Of a stretch of 64,000 bases of DNA, positions 11,652 through 22,014 are shown in pieces. This DNA is from Chelonoidis abingdonii. Its lineage: Eukaryota > Chordata > Testudines > Testudinidae. The stretch's first letter is position 1; each line of letters opens with the position of its first letter. The DNA lies in the NCBI RefSeq assembly GCF_003597395.2, contig NC_133770.1, positions 27,858,297 through 27,922,296 of the forward strand. The letters run 5' to 3'. A program made the translations under genes and the position numbers. The notes under the pieces were generated by a model. It saw nothing but the letters and a program-made list of their open reading frames with translations, was not told the DNA's origin and made no database searches.

Positions 11652-11895
11652 CGAGTACATCTGCACTAGAAATGCTATGCCACTGTAGCACTCCAGTGTA
11701 GACAGTTACTATAGTGACAGAAGGGATTCTTCCATTTCTGCCATAAATCCAACTCTCCAAGGGGTGGTAGGTAGGTCAATGGAAGAATTATTCCATTGAC
11801 CTAGAACTGTCTAGGTGAGGGTTTAGGTTGACTTAGCTAAGTCTCTCAGGGGTGTGAATTTTTCACATCTCTGAGTGATGTAGCTAGTATAGGCC
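11652..11895 (+). mobile_element. hAT-like MITE, plus copy
   Basis: This is the inverse-orientation partner of 6290-6565. Shared blocks include CTCCAGTGTAGACA, GGTAGGTAGGTC, GGAAGAATTATTCC, TTGACCTAGA, GTCTCTCAGGGGTGTGAA and TTTTTCACATCTCTGA. It is non-coding and its target duplication is not discernible. Confidence 0.6.
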
Positions 11896-11954
11896 AGCTG
11901 TCTGTAATCTGAGTACCTCAATCCATATCTTCAATTAAGTAGTTGGGCATGTCA

Positions 11955-13545
11955 ATTCGTCACAAAGGTGAGCAATGAAGGAAGACCTGCCAAAGATCTG
12001 GTGCATATCAAAAGTCATCAGCTTCCCCAACCGGGTAAAAATCCAAACCAAGAATCAAGCTACTGCCCAATATCACTGCTTTCTGTGTGTCTCAAGGTCC
12101 TAGAGCACCTAATTTTGCAGCAAGTAGCACTGGAGGTAGAGAACATCTTGAACAAGAAGCAAGCAAGCTTTCGATAGGGTTGAAGCACAGGCGACTGAAT
12201 ACTTGAGCTAATTATATTAATCAAAAATGATTTTCAAAAAAAATCTGAAAACAGGCGCTGTTTTGCTTGATCTCACTGCAGCATACGATATGGTATGGCA
12301 CACAGGTCTACTTGTTAAAATATGAAAAGTCCTCCCACCATGGTTTACTGATGCCATCAAACTGCTACTCTGAGACAGACAGTTCATGTTATACGTGAGT
12401 GAAAAAACAAGTGCTTAGAAAAAAACAGATGAACGGGTTACCCCAGCGGTATGTTCTAGCCCCAGTCTATACATCAATGACCTGCCACCAACCCAGTCAC
12501 GGAAGTTCATCTATGCAGACAACATCTGCTGTGGGCTACAGGCTCTGACTTTCTCTGAGCTGGAGAAGGCCCTGACTGACGATGCTGCAAGACATGGCGC
12601 CTTCAGCCTAGCACCAGCAAGACCAGCCTAGCACCAGCAAGACAGTTTCAAGCACATTCCACCTGCACCATGCCAATTCTAAGAGGGAACTAAAATGAAT
12701 GGCCAGAGGCTGAAACATGAAACATATCCAGTTTACTTAGGCATGACCCTCGACTGAACACTGACATACAAAAGTGACCTAAGCAAGATAGCAGCGAAGA
12801 TCAAGGCATGCAATAACCACCTCAGCAAACAGGCAGGAACTTTATGGGGAGTGGATGCTCCAACACTAAGGACTCAGCCCTTGCCATTTTGTACTCAATA
12901 GCAGAGCACTGTGTGTCAGTATGGAGTCAGTTGGCACACACCAAACTTGTTGATGTGCAACTCAACTCAACAATGCACATCATCACAGGATGACTCTGAC
13001 TGACTCATCTTCCATGGCTTCCAGTTCTGAGCCACATTGCTCCCTCCCTTTTACATCAGGTGGGAGGTTACAGTTGAAAAGCTGCTTGAGAAGGTACTTT
13101 CCAACCCACGCTTGCCCTTGTTCAACAACCTTTTTAGTCTACCAGCTGCGTGTCTTCCATCATGACATCCATTGTGGTCCAGGCTGCCATGCCAGGACCT
13201 GACAGTACAGTCCTTGTGATGGGAAGACTGGTGTTTAACATCAACCACCAATCAGTTCCTTGTCACAGACCTTACTGTTCTCCCGCCCGGGTTTGACCTG
13301 CTATGTTGTCAGTAAGCAATTCTTATCGATTCTGGTCTGGGCAAGGCCTGTGTGCAGCCAACCAGCACCACTGGGATCTTTGAAACAATCCAAGCTGCAG
13401 CTGCGGCACAGATCAAACAATGATAGACCTTGTTGAGGAGCGCCCAGTAACTGCATTCAGTGGTGGGCCCCGAGAGTTCCACTTCGACACTAAAGCTGCT
13501 ATTGCTTGGCTTGTCAAATATGCAAATGCTAAATAAAATAAATAG
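11955..13545 (+). mobile_element. Decayed non-LTR retrotransposon reverse transcriptase (jockey/CR1-L2 type)
   Basis: With shifts of frame, the plus strand yields reverse transcriptase landmarks in the correct order. KPGKNPNQESSYCPISLLSV is at about 12032. GAVLLDLTAAYD-like sequence follows at about 12250 (finger/palm domain A). NGLPQ-..-VLAP-..-YINDLP is at about 12430-12485 and FIYADNICCGLQ at about 12505 (domain C, catalytic YADD altered to YADN). VYLGMTLD-like sequence sits near 12735, and the frame ends in DTKAAIAWLVKYANAK before a stop near 13532. Internal stops, shifts and a 20-bp tandem duplication (12604-12643) show it is dead. The 3' end is AAATAAAATAAAT. The RNA-copying enzyme of this class acts in target-primed insertion; here only a relic remains. 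The clade assignment is uncertain. Confidence 0.8.
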
Positions 13546-14831
13546 CCCATATCTTGGTTTTATCTCCAGCTTTGTCTACTGAAATCTGTGTGCTCCTCAG
13601 CCTGTCCATTGTTAGTTGGCCAATTTCTTATAGGCAGTGCGTCTTGAGGAAGTATCCATGGCTTATTGCTTGCTACATAGGACATTGCTTTTGCACGCAG
13701 ATTATAGTTTTGTTTATAACAGTGGGGCTTTTCTTTCAATCTTGCCTCTGTGGTCGCAGAGAAAATGGTAAAGTGAAGATGTTAAATTTTCTACTCTCCA
13801 TATTATTAAATGAGATCCTACAATGGCTCCACACTTATCTTACCATAACGTACTGTAATCTCTGTGACCTCATCTAAGTATTAGACAAGCCCTGGCATGG
13901 GGTCAGTGACTTACTCAAAACAAATTCCTTTGGCTGTGCGTTGAGTTTTATCATATCTTCACAGTGGTTTCAGTAATTGGCTCTCTTCTATTACTCTGAT
14001 TTGGTTGTCTCCCTTGCCCCTGTAATAGTCTCTTTTGGGAGACAGTTGTTAGTTACACTGAAGCTGCAGACATTGCTGCAAGCATTTCAAGGAAAATCCT
14101 TAATAATGTCTGAAAGATGCTGATATAATGCTTTCTTCCTAGCATGCTTTCATTCCTCTTGAGGATGGCATTTCTAGATGACTCTATTCCCTCATAATAC
14201 ATTTTGACCATGCATAAATTACCTTTGTCTTTGCATTCCCCTCTGATGGCAGTTGAATATTAGCCATCAGTTTTCAGGCTGAAACACTGTGATTTCCTTA
14301 CTACTAGGACCTAATCCAAAAGCCCATTAAAGTATTTTCAGTAATTTCAGAAGGCTTTTAATCAGACTACATTTGGGCCTGATCATGTAAGGTAATGGAG
14401 CACCCTCTTATGAGAAACAGAAAGGCCCAAACTATCAAATATGGGTGCCAAAAGTAAGACATGTATCCTTATTTAGCCACAGACAAAAACACACCAACCC
14501 CCTTAAACTTACACTGAAGTCAGCAGGAGCTACAGGTTACCAGCACTACTAAAAACCAAGGCATTTTGATTTAGATACTGAACTTTAGGCATGCAAGTTA
14601 GAAATCTGGCTGCAGTGTAAGAAGTAATGTGTTTACAAAAAAGAAGATTCTTTGGGGCAGATAATACACATTCTTCCAAGGAATGAAGTAATTTAAAATA
14701 TAAGCTTATTTACCCTTTTACATTTCAATGATTAAAAAAAAATAATTTTTTTTCAATTAAGAATAGTATGTACATTTGTTTCCTCATTTAATCTTGTGTC
14801 TGATTTATAGCTTGTTTTTTTTTTTTTTTAG
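13546..14831. other. Unique DNA upstream of a candidate 3' exon
   Basis: There are no repeats of note beyond short palindrome relics near 14500. The last part is T-rich and ends in a 15-nt T run and AG that could act as a 3' splice site. Confidence 0.35.
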
Positions 14832-15078
14832 GATCCAAAATAAAGAGATGTCCTGAGGAATTTGGTCTTCAACCACCGAGATCATTGTACACTTATCAGA
14901 ATGAAGTATTATTGAAGCAGGAAACTTGAGAGAAGACAGATTTACCCCTAATGCATTCACACCAAACTCTGTCTTTTACACAAAGCCAGCAGTAGAAAAC
15001 AAACTTTGGCTTTGATAATTAAAGTTTATTATCGCTGCTGAAATAAAAGCTTTGTTGTATAAGAAATAGATAAATAAA
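14832..15078 (+). other. Candidate 3' terminal exon (coding end plus 3' UTR), gene unknown
   Basis: A branch-point-like CTGAT near 14800, a T15 tract and AG at 14830-14831 precede a segment open in only one frame. That frame encodes 31 full codons starting SKIKRCPEEFGLQPPR and ending NEVLLKQET, then TGA at 14927-14929. The intron phase would be 1 (the first two bases complete a codon). AATAAA signals follow at 15042-15047 and 15073-15078, within 150 bp of the stop, as in a short 3' UTR. I do not recognise the peptide. A 33-codon open stretch is not rare by chance, so the case rests on the coincidence of acceptor, frame and poly(A) signals. A long non-coding RNA exon is an alternative. Confidence 0.33.
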
Positions 15079-16630
15079 GCAAGGCTGCATTAACCTCATT
15101 TCAGTTTTACTTCCTGATTTCACTCTACTTGCTATGTCAGCTCCACCAGCATATGTGATGTCAGGATGTGGAATAGAAACTAAGCTGGAACAGATACTTA
15201 CTTATATAGGATTTGGACAAGTTTGGTCACTTTTGCTTAGTCAGAAGCAAGTAGTTAATTTATGGGCTGCTTTTAATCACATTCTATATTTTTAATCATT
15301 GAAGCATATTTTCTACTGCTTTGCCTGTTTAGTTTTGCTCCTCCAGTTTCATAAAAGGGCTGTTCCACGGCCTAATGAATTTCTCCATTAAGGAATTATT
15401 ACTATTTGTTTTTTGTATTACAGTAGCACTTGGAAACTTCTGGGAATGAGACCAAAGAATAGTGTCACAGTTCAGGCAAACAGCTGGAGGCACCAGTACA
15501 TAGCTAGCAGTATTTTGACCATTTTAGAATCTTAGCAACAGTCGCATTGTCTGCATGAGTTCACTTTACTGACTGAACAAAGAATCTGAGCTATGCCTGC
15601 CATTTGGGGGCTAGTTCAGTTTGGGTGGATAAATTATATAATAAGTAGATTATTCCCTCTCCCCTGGCACTGTAAGTAATTTTTGCTGCACTTTGTTCTG
15701 ATTTTATAGCTACCTCTGAATGCTGCCTTTGTTTACCCGTAAACCTGTAAAAAATGCCATTCGGGAGTGTTCTAGGGTCAATAGGAGTAGTGTCATCACA
15801 GCACAAGAGTGAGAGCATTTATTACAGGGTGGTTTCCCTGCTGTGAAAGCCAATGAGAATTCTAGTTGGCAAGCAGAGCATATTAGTCAGTCATTACTGG
15901 GTGGATGGGGCAAACAGTGACAGCTCATTTTGCAAAGCTATTACACTTGATCCAGTAAGAGTGTCTGATTAACTGGACAGGCACAAGTAGTAGAGTGCAG
16001 TTACCATTGCAGATAATCTGGGAAGGATTACAGAAATCCAGAGCGTCTCAGGGCAGATACAGTACTCATCCTCTGGTGGTGGCGGGGCAAATCCTTGTCT
16101 TCCACACATCCCCACCAACAGATGAAGGAACTCTACTATGGGAACTTTACGCAGGTTTCTTCCCTAGTGGTTCTCTCCTATGAGGGTTACCACAGCAGGG
16201 GCACTGTATCCCAGAAGGCTGTTTAAAAAAAATCAAATGCTATTTAAATCAGACCTGATTAAATATGAAGAACCCTCCACCATTAAAACTGAGCCCAATA
16301 AAAGATGAAAGGTGACTATGAACATGTTACTGTTCAGATCACAAAATTGTAATTCACAGGGAATCAATAAGGCACTAAGTCAGAAAACAGTTTTTATATT
16401 TGATTATTCATTGGGGGGAAAGGGATAACATTGGGGCCCTGTTGCTATGATAAGAAACAAATATACATGCATTACCTTACATATCACAAAATATTAATAG
16501 TAAAGATCAGATTCCAATGGAGTAGATCAGGTTATTTAGTGGGAAAGCCTACCTATTGAAGACTATATTGGCAAATAAATGCCAATATGGTACATTCCTA
16601 CTGATTTAATTGAGACAGGATGAGGCACTA
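15079..16630. other. Unique DNA
   Basis: No repeat or gene identified. Several short open frames lack any further support. Confidence 0.35.
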
Positions 16631-16638
16631 ACATTGAC

Positions 16639-16693
16639 ATTTTTAAAGGTATTTAGGCACCTGGGTGTTAGGCATCTAAATACCTTTAAAAAT
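16639..16693. repeat. Perfect 18-bp inverted repeat, 19-nt loop
   Basis: ATTTTTAAAGGTATTTAG at 639-656 (offset 16000) is the exact reverse complement of 676-693. This is the core of a dispersed palindromic family that also appears at 58985-59075 (AAAGGTATTTAGGC). Confidence 0.85.
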
Positions 16694-16749
16694 CTGTCCC
16701 TAACTGAATTATTCAGTTTTTCTATTAACAGACTCTTCTTACTATTATT

Positions 16750-16985
16750 ATTCATTTAGACTCTTATTCAGCAAAGCCCACTTAAATCCTTTGCTGAGTA
16801 AAAGCCTAAAGCTTAAGTCCATGTTTATTCAGCAAACCACTTACTGAGCTATAAGCACATACCTGCATCCCACTGATTTCAAAGGGACTTAAGCACGCGC
16901 TTAAAATTAAATATATGTGTAAGTGCTTTGCAATCTAGGGATGGACTTCAGCATATGCGTTAGTGCTTTGGTGAACCAGGCTCTT
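16750..16985. repeat. Palindromic dispersed repeat (TTCAGCAAAGC / GCTTTGCTGAA type)
   Basis: TTATTCAGCAAAGCCCACTTAA, ATTTCAAAGGGACTTAAGCA and AAGTGCTTTGCAATC form the typical order of this family, with further inverse blocks at GTGCTTTGGTGAACC. It is related to 2360 and 21835. Confidence 0.5.
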
Positions 16986-16989
16986 ATGG

Positions 16990-18012
16990 TAGTGCTTAAA
17001 GTCCCCAGTTGTGCCAGGACTAAAGCACAAGAAATACTCCCTATCATAGAGAGATTACATTACCTATTTCTTAATTTGATTCCACTGTCTTATAAAAGAT
17101 CCATTTAAGAACCTTTGATAAGGAGAACGTTAGCTAGAAAATGAACACAAAATCCTAGCTAAGTCAATTCTTCTCAAAACAAGAACGTTTCTACATACAG
17201 CCTCGGTGAATTCAGATGTTTATGGTAAAATATGGATTTGTTTACCTTTATAATAAATCTTTCCTTTTGATCTTCAAACTGCTGGCATGAAGCTTTCCTG
17301 ATCTAAAGGAGCGTCGAAGTTCATAATAAGAGTTTAAGTACAGAAGGATGGAACCAGATAGTAGTGCTGATACTGGAATTGCATTGGGTGTTTGGAAATG
17401 TTTTAAAATGTCTTAATTAGAATTTAATGTATTCACAGATACATAATCTTAAAATGAGACAGAGTTATATGCGTTAGTTTAATCTCTGCACTTGCGAATG
17501 CTAAAGATTCTAGTAACTTTTAACCTTAGAAAGGCAATTTAAACATGTTTTTGTTTATTTATTTTTGTAAAGACAACACGAGACTAGTCTAGTCTTTATG
17601 GGACTGTTTCAAGTCCAGTCAAGTCAATAGTAGCCTTTCCTTTGACTTCAGTGAGCACTAGATCAGGCCCTGTAGGAATCCCTATCACCTTAGTTTATAG
17701 TTAAATTGTATTGTCTTCTGCCATTTTTAAAGAATCTCTCTCTTTTTTTTAGCCATTTTCCCCCTAGATTGAATTTCATCCACCACAACAAAGTTCTCAG
17801 TTTCGATATGAAACATGTTAGAAAAAACAAATTGTAAACGACTCTGCTGTTTACTCCAGGCTGTATATATGGTGCCCGCTCATAAAAATAATAGAACAAG
17901 AAAGAAAAAGCAATAAAATAACAAAAAAGAGCCACTTCACTGCTGACCCATTCACAAAATAAAACCAAAACCAGTGCTGACTCTTGCAGTCTCAAATTTG
18001 CATTCCTATGGA
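16990..18012. other. Unique DNA
   Basis: No gene is supported. The minus-strand open frame overlapping 17690-18178 runs into the dispersed repeat at 18013 and is not considered coding. Confidence 0.4.
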
Positions 18013-18240
18013 CTCCTGGAAACACAGGGTTACATAGGAAATGATCAGTTTCTGAAGTGAGTAGAAGGGAGTTCCCATGGTAGGCCATCAAAAGGCCCAT
18101 TTTCTGGTCCTTTAGTCTTTTTTCTCTTTTTCCCCACTGGTATTTTCCCCTACCTCTAAGGGTATGTATACACTGCATTTGCTAGTGAAACTCCCTACCT
18201 GGCTCCACAGACTTGGGCTAGCAGTCTCTTTGGCTATTCC
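18013..18240. repeat. Direct repeat, left copy (includes a MITE start)
   Basis: This matches 20137-20345 through blocks GATCAGTTTCTGAAGTGAGT, CATCAAAAGGCCCATTTTCT, GGTCCTTTAGT, CCCACTGGTAT, CTCTAAGGGTA, ACACTGCATTTG and GGCTCCACAGACTTGG. Similarity stops abruptly where the minus-strand LINE begins on the right. The pair brackets the LINE plus LTR. Confidence 0.75.
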
Positions 18241-18981
18241 TTGATGCAAAGATAATGTCTGTCAAGCGGGTTCATTGGTGGATTTTAGTGGCTGTAGATC
18301 CCATTTCTTGCCCTTCAAATTTTCCAACAGAAGTGACAGGTGTAATTTTGGAGGAGACATAGTTGTTAGCTGGAGTGTTGTGCCTCTTCTTTCCTCCTTT
18401 GTCACTTCTCTGTCTCATGAGCACGTCTGTTCTCCTCAGGTGAGCTGTGGCTTAGTGTATGGTGTGGTGCCACTGTGTTCTGTTCTGTGCTGAGTCCTCC
18501 CAGTTTGTTGGGTTGATGCCTCCCTTTTTAAGGTGTACTTTCAGTGTGTCTTTGAAGCGCTTCTGCTGCCCTCTGCAAGGCCTTCTCCCCTGACTTAATT
18601 GAGAGAAGAGTACTTGCTGTGGGAGGTGAGTATCAGGCATATGTACACAGTGGCCAGTCCAGCAAAGTTGGTGTTTCATGACCTACGCTTCTATACTGCT
18701 GATGTTGGCTGCAGAGAGAATAGTAATGTTAGCGTGTCGCTTGTCCCAGCTGATCCTGAGAATTCTCCTGGGGCAGCGCAGTTGGAACCACTCCAGCCAC
18801 TTGAAATGTCGTCTGTAGGTTACCCAGGTCTCACAACCATAAAGAAGGGTGGAGATGAGAACTGTCTTGTAAACCAAGATCCTGTTTGCAGATCCTAATC
18901 ATTGAAGACTCATTTGAGTAGTCTTCCAAAGGATGTGCTGGCACAGTGGATCCTGTATTCAGTTTCTGTATCAGTGCTGGC
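18241..18981 (-). mobile_element. LINE ORF2 C-terminal fragment (minus), 3' part
   Basis: The minus frame reads VYKTVLISTLLYGCETWVTY, then RRHFKWLE..RRILRISW and SAANISSIEA. A single in-frame TAG near 18680-18682 is followed by MKHQLCWTGHCVHM, QKRFKDTLKVHLKK and NRTQWHHTIH. Further stops and shifts lead to a relic of HNTPANNYVS. This is the thumb/C-terminal region of a vertebrate non-LTR retrotransposon polyprotein, which ordinarily ends in a zinc-finger-like tail. The reading continues upstream past the LTR into 20058-20136, so this is one element split by a later insertion. I cannot fix the clade (RTE/Vingi/L2-like). Confidence 0.8.
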
Positions 18982-20057
18982 TGTGATGTTCTGTACCTCG
19001 AGGGAACACCTTACACCCCCATGCTTATCCTTAAAATGTGATTGTGTGGTATCTAATGCAAAGTTTGTCCTGTTGGGTATCTTCAGAAGGCACTTAATGC
19101 ACTGACCATTGTTGTTATAGTAATGTTATAGGTTGTAACTTCATGTATATATTTATGAGGCTGAAAATGTGTCCTTGTAGCTTAAAACAAGCCCAGGCAA
19201 AGAGGAAGTTCACACTTCATCAGGGCATATATGGGACAAACCCAGTCCAGCCTCACAGGAACAATGGACACTGGCCTAGGCAGAAACCAAGGATCTATTG
19301 GACTCTCGAGTGAGTCATCCCCCTTCCTTTGGTCAGTTTGGGACTACGATGAGGTAATGCTCACCTGACTCTGAAGAGGGAGCAGGGGGGCAAAGCCAAG
19401 AGGTAAGAAGAACATAATAAAAGGGAGAGACATTTGCCATGCTCTTCCTCGCTCACTTCCACCTCCATCTACAGACACCACACCAAACGACTGAAGCGCT
19501 GATCAAAGAGGACAGCCTGGCTGAAGGGAAGCCAGCCAGCCTGCGGTGAGAAGCATTTAAGTTTGTAAGGACATTGCAAGTGTTAAGATCAGCTTAGAAT
19601 GTGTTTTACTTTTATTTCATTTGACCAAATCTCACTTGTTATGCTTTGACTTATAATCACTTAAAATTTATCTTTGTAGTCAATAGATCTATTTGTTTAT
19701 TCTACCTGAAGCAGTGAGTTTGGTTTGAAGAGTGTCAGAAGCTCCCCATGGGAGAACAATCTAGGTACATATCAATTTCTTTGTTAAATTGATGAACTCA
19801 TATAAGCTTGCAGTGTCCAGCGGGCATAACTGGACATTGCAAGATGGAGGTTCCTAGGATTGTGTCTGGGACCAGAGATATTGGCTAGTGTCATTCAGTT
19901 GCACAATCCAAGAAGCAGCTTACATGCAGAGGCTGTGCATGAACAGCCCAGGAGTGGGGGTTCTCACAACAGAGCAGGGTAAGGCTGGCTCCTAGAGTCA
20001 AGGATTGGAGTGACCCGAGCAGATCACCGGTCCAGATAACACCAGGGGAATGTCACA
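18982..20057 (+). mobile_element. Solo LTR (about 1.08 kb) with perfect 5-bp target duplication
   Basis: It starts TGTGATGTTCTGTACC and ends GGGAATGTCACA, giving the TGTGA/TCACA terminal inverted repeat of retroviral-type LTRs. The flanks are CTGGC at 18977-18981 and CTGGC at 20058-20062, an exact 5-bp duplication. An AATAAAAG block lies at 19417-19424. I recognise the body as an abundant turtle LTR (for example CCTGGCTGAAGGGAAGCCAG, TTCTACCTGAAGCAGTG). There is no internal proviral sequence, so recombination left one LTR. The insertion site lies inside the LINE. Confidence 0.88.
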
Positions 20058-20136
20058 CTGGCTGTTTGGGAGAGGTGGCTGCCAAGGTATGGAAAATGGT
20101 CCACATTTTCCAGGAGTTCTCCACTGATGGTGATTT
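20058..20136 (-). mobile_element. LINE ORF2 fragment (minus), 5' part
   Basis: The minus strand reads ITISGELLENVDHFPYLGSH and then LSQTA, which joins STDTE on the far side of the LTR. ENVDHFPYLGS is a typical segment upstream of the LLYGCETW block, confirming that 20136-20058 and 18981-18241 were contiguous. The element is 5'-truncated at the right-hand direct repeat. Confidence 0.75.
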
Positions 20137-20345
20137 GTGGAATACAAAGGGTAGTTTATGCAGATCAGTTTCTGAAGTGAGTAGAAGGAAGTTCCTGTGG
20201 TAGGCATCAAAAGGCCCATTTTCTGGTCCTTTAGTCCTTTTGCTCTTTTTTCCCACTGGTATCTCTACCTCTAAGGGTAAGTCTACACTGCATTTGCGAG
20301 TGAGCCTCCCTGCATGGCTCCACAGACTTGGCGTAGCAGCCTAAA
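20137..20345. repeat. Direct repeat, right copy
   Basis: This is the partner of 18013-18240 in the same orientation. Similarity begins where the LINE stops and ends about 20345, after which the MITE body continues uniquely to 20553. That is the pattern expected if the two copies are a duplicated target flanking the LINE. Confidence 0.75.
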
Positions 20346-20553
20346 AATAGGTATGTAGACACTGCAGCTGGATCTTGGGCTCTGAGCCTGTGAGGAGGGG
20401 GATTAGACTTAAGAGCCTGAGCTCCAGCTTCAGCCACAAAACCAAAGCAACATCTTCACAGTTATTTTTTGAGCGGTAGCATGACCCCATTAACACAAAT
20501 TTGTGGTCTCATGCTGGGAGGGTCACTCCCAAATGCAGTGTAGGCACATCTTA
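20272..20553. mobile_element. MITE with inverted ends (GTCTACACTGCATTTG)
   Basis: The left end TAAGGGTAAGTCTACACTGC and the right end GCAGTGTAGGCACATCTTA are inverted repeats, extending to CATTTG/CAAATG. The interior GAGCCTGAGCTCCAGC is typical of the family. The left half is shared with the truncated copy at 18165-18235. No exact target duplication is seen. Confidence 0.7.
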
Positions 20554-21487
20554 AGACTCTCGGGCAACTTCTTTTCTTCATCCAACAATCTGTTACCCCA
20601 GAAATCTTGTCTCCAGCTCTTTCCTTTTCCTCAACCACCCCAATATCATTACATTTAATACAGACTGAATAGACATACCTCCAGCTTGGTCCTGACAAAA
20701 ACTAGTAAATATCTCCAGGGCTGGTGCTTGCCCTTATAGGCCCCCAATAAATGCATTAGACCGTATCCCAAGCTGAGATCAATGGATCTATGCTGAGCTA
20801 CATAAATTGAAGCTCTGGCATATACATGGTGAGCAAGTTGCCCATTTCCACACCCTCTGCCTTACTCTACCCAATCCTCCACACTCATTCATCCACTTGC
20901 CCATCCCATTTTCTCCCCAAATCAAATACTTTATCAGTAATATTTTTCTGGATCTTCATAGGACCAAATGATATCTTTGAATACTACATTCATACCTTTC
21001 TTCAGCACTCTTTTTAAATTTCCCCAGTACTTCCTTCTCTGCCAAATAACACCCCAGAATCCACTATGCAAGCTGTGGTATAGGGGCACTATTGATGTAA
21101 AGGTCCCTGGGAATGTCAAGAACAGCCCTGCAAAATTGGATGGAACAATGATGAGTGGCAATGAAAGACTCATAGTTTGTTAATTTCTGGAAAGCCCTGG
21201 CAACTGGTACAAATGTGCCCCATAACCTAGTCTCAGTTTTATACTCCACATTGCAATCTTAATCTCTGTCACACTGAGTCTCCATTTTTTCTCTGTCTCA
21301 ACTGCCTTTCTTTTAAAACCGTAACAGTCCTGAATGAACGCATTATTTCATCCTCAAAAAATCAGTGTCCATTTACCCCATTCACCATTTATTGAAACCA
21401 CAATAACTCAAGACTGCAGGGGCCAGACGGGAATTGTATCATATGAAAAATGTGTAATGTGCTGCACTGAACGGTAAGAGCAGAACT
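20554..21487. other. Unique DNA
   Basis: No gene or repeat recognised with confidence. Confidence 0.35.
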
Positions 21488-21610
21488 GTACAAAATTTGA
21501 GTTATACATTTAAGTTATAAAAGGAATTTAAGTTATAAAAGGATACTTTATTAAGGATACTTTATTAAGTTTTAAAGGAGACTATATTAAGTTACAAAAA
21601 GATACTATAT
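21488..21610. repeat. Degenerate short tandem repeat
   Basis: Units like TTAAGTTATAAAAGGA and GGATACTTTATTAA recur several times with small changes. It probably arose by slippage. Confidence 0.7.
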
Positions 21611-21834
21611 TTTATTTCCTGTGGAGAGATGTATTTATTGTAGCAACACTTAGCTGTGATTTGGTTTTCCTAATTCTGGTGGTTTGTTATACAATTTTTT
21701 TTCTGGACAGATTAGTCACAAAATGTCCACACAGGGTCTATTAGTAGTACTGTGTGCATTTTGGAGTGTCTATGTCAATATATATAATGCATGTGTATAT
21801 ATAGTGTGTATTATTATGAATATATAGGTAGTGG

Positions 21835-21960
21835 CCTCAGTCCTGCAAGGTGTTGAGCATTGAACCAGTAAAGCACTTAAGCACATGCTTGAAGTCAATG
21901 GGACCACTCACGTGCATTAAATTAGACGTGCTTCAGTGCTTTGCTGAATCAGGGTCAGAG
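21835..21960. repeat. Palindromic dispersed repeat (TCCTGCAAGG ... CTGAATCAGGG)
   Basis: AGTCCTGCAAGG, AGCACTTAAGCACATGCTTG, AGTCAATGGGACCACTCA and GTGCTTTGCTGAATCAGGG appear in the order of the 2360/16750 family. Confidence 0.6.
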
Positions 21961-22014
21961 TTCTCAACATCTTTCTGGATCAAACCTTGTATATATATAA
22001 TATTATTGTTCAAT

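Noticed and set aside
13554..13877. Hydrophobic 107-codon open frame, plus strand
   Set aside because: It begins at the LINE 3' end and has an AT-driven hydrophobic composition with no splice signals.
17690..18178. Open frame of 162 codons, minus strand
   Set aside because: Its N-terminal third is translated from the duplicated repeat (18013-18178), and a related frame at 20053-20256 arises from the other copy.
21488..21610. Possible CRISPR-like array
   Set aside because: Units are adjacent and degenerate, there are no spacers, and the genome context is vertebrate.
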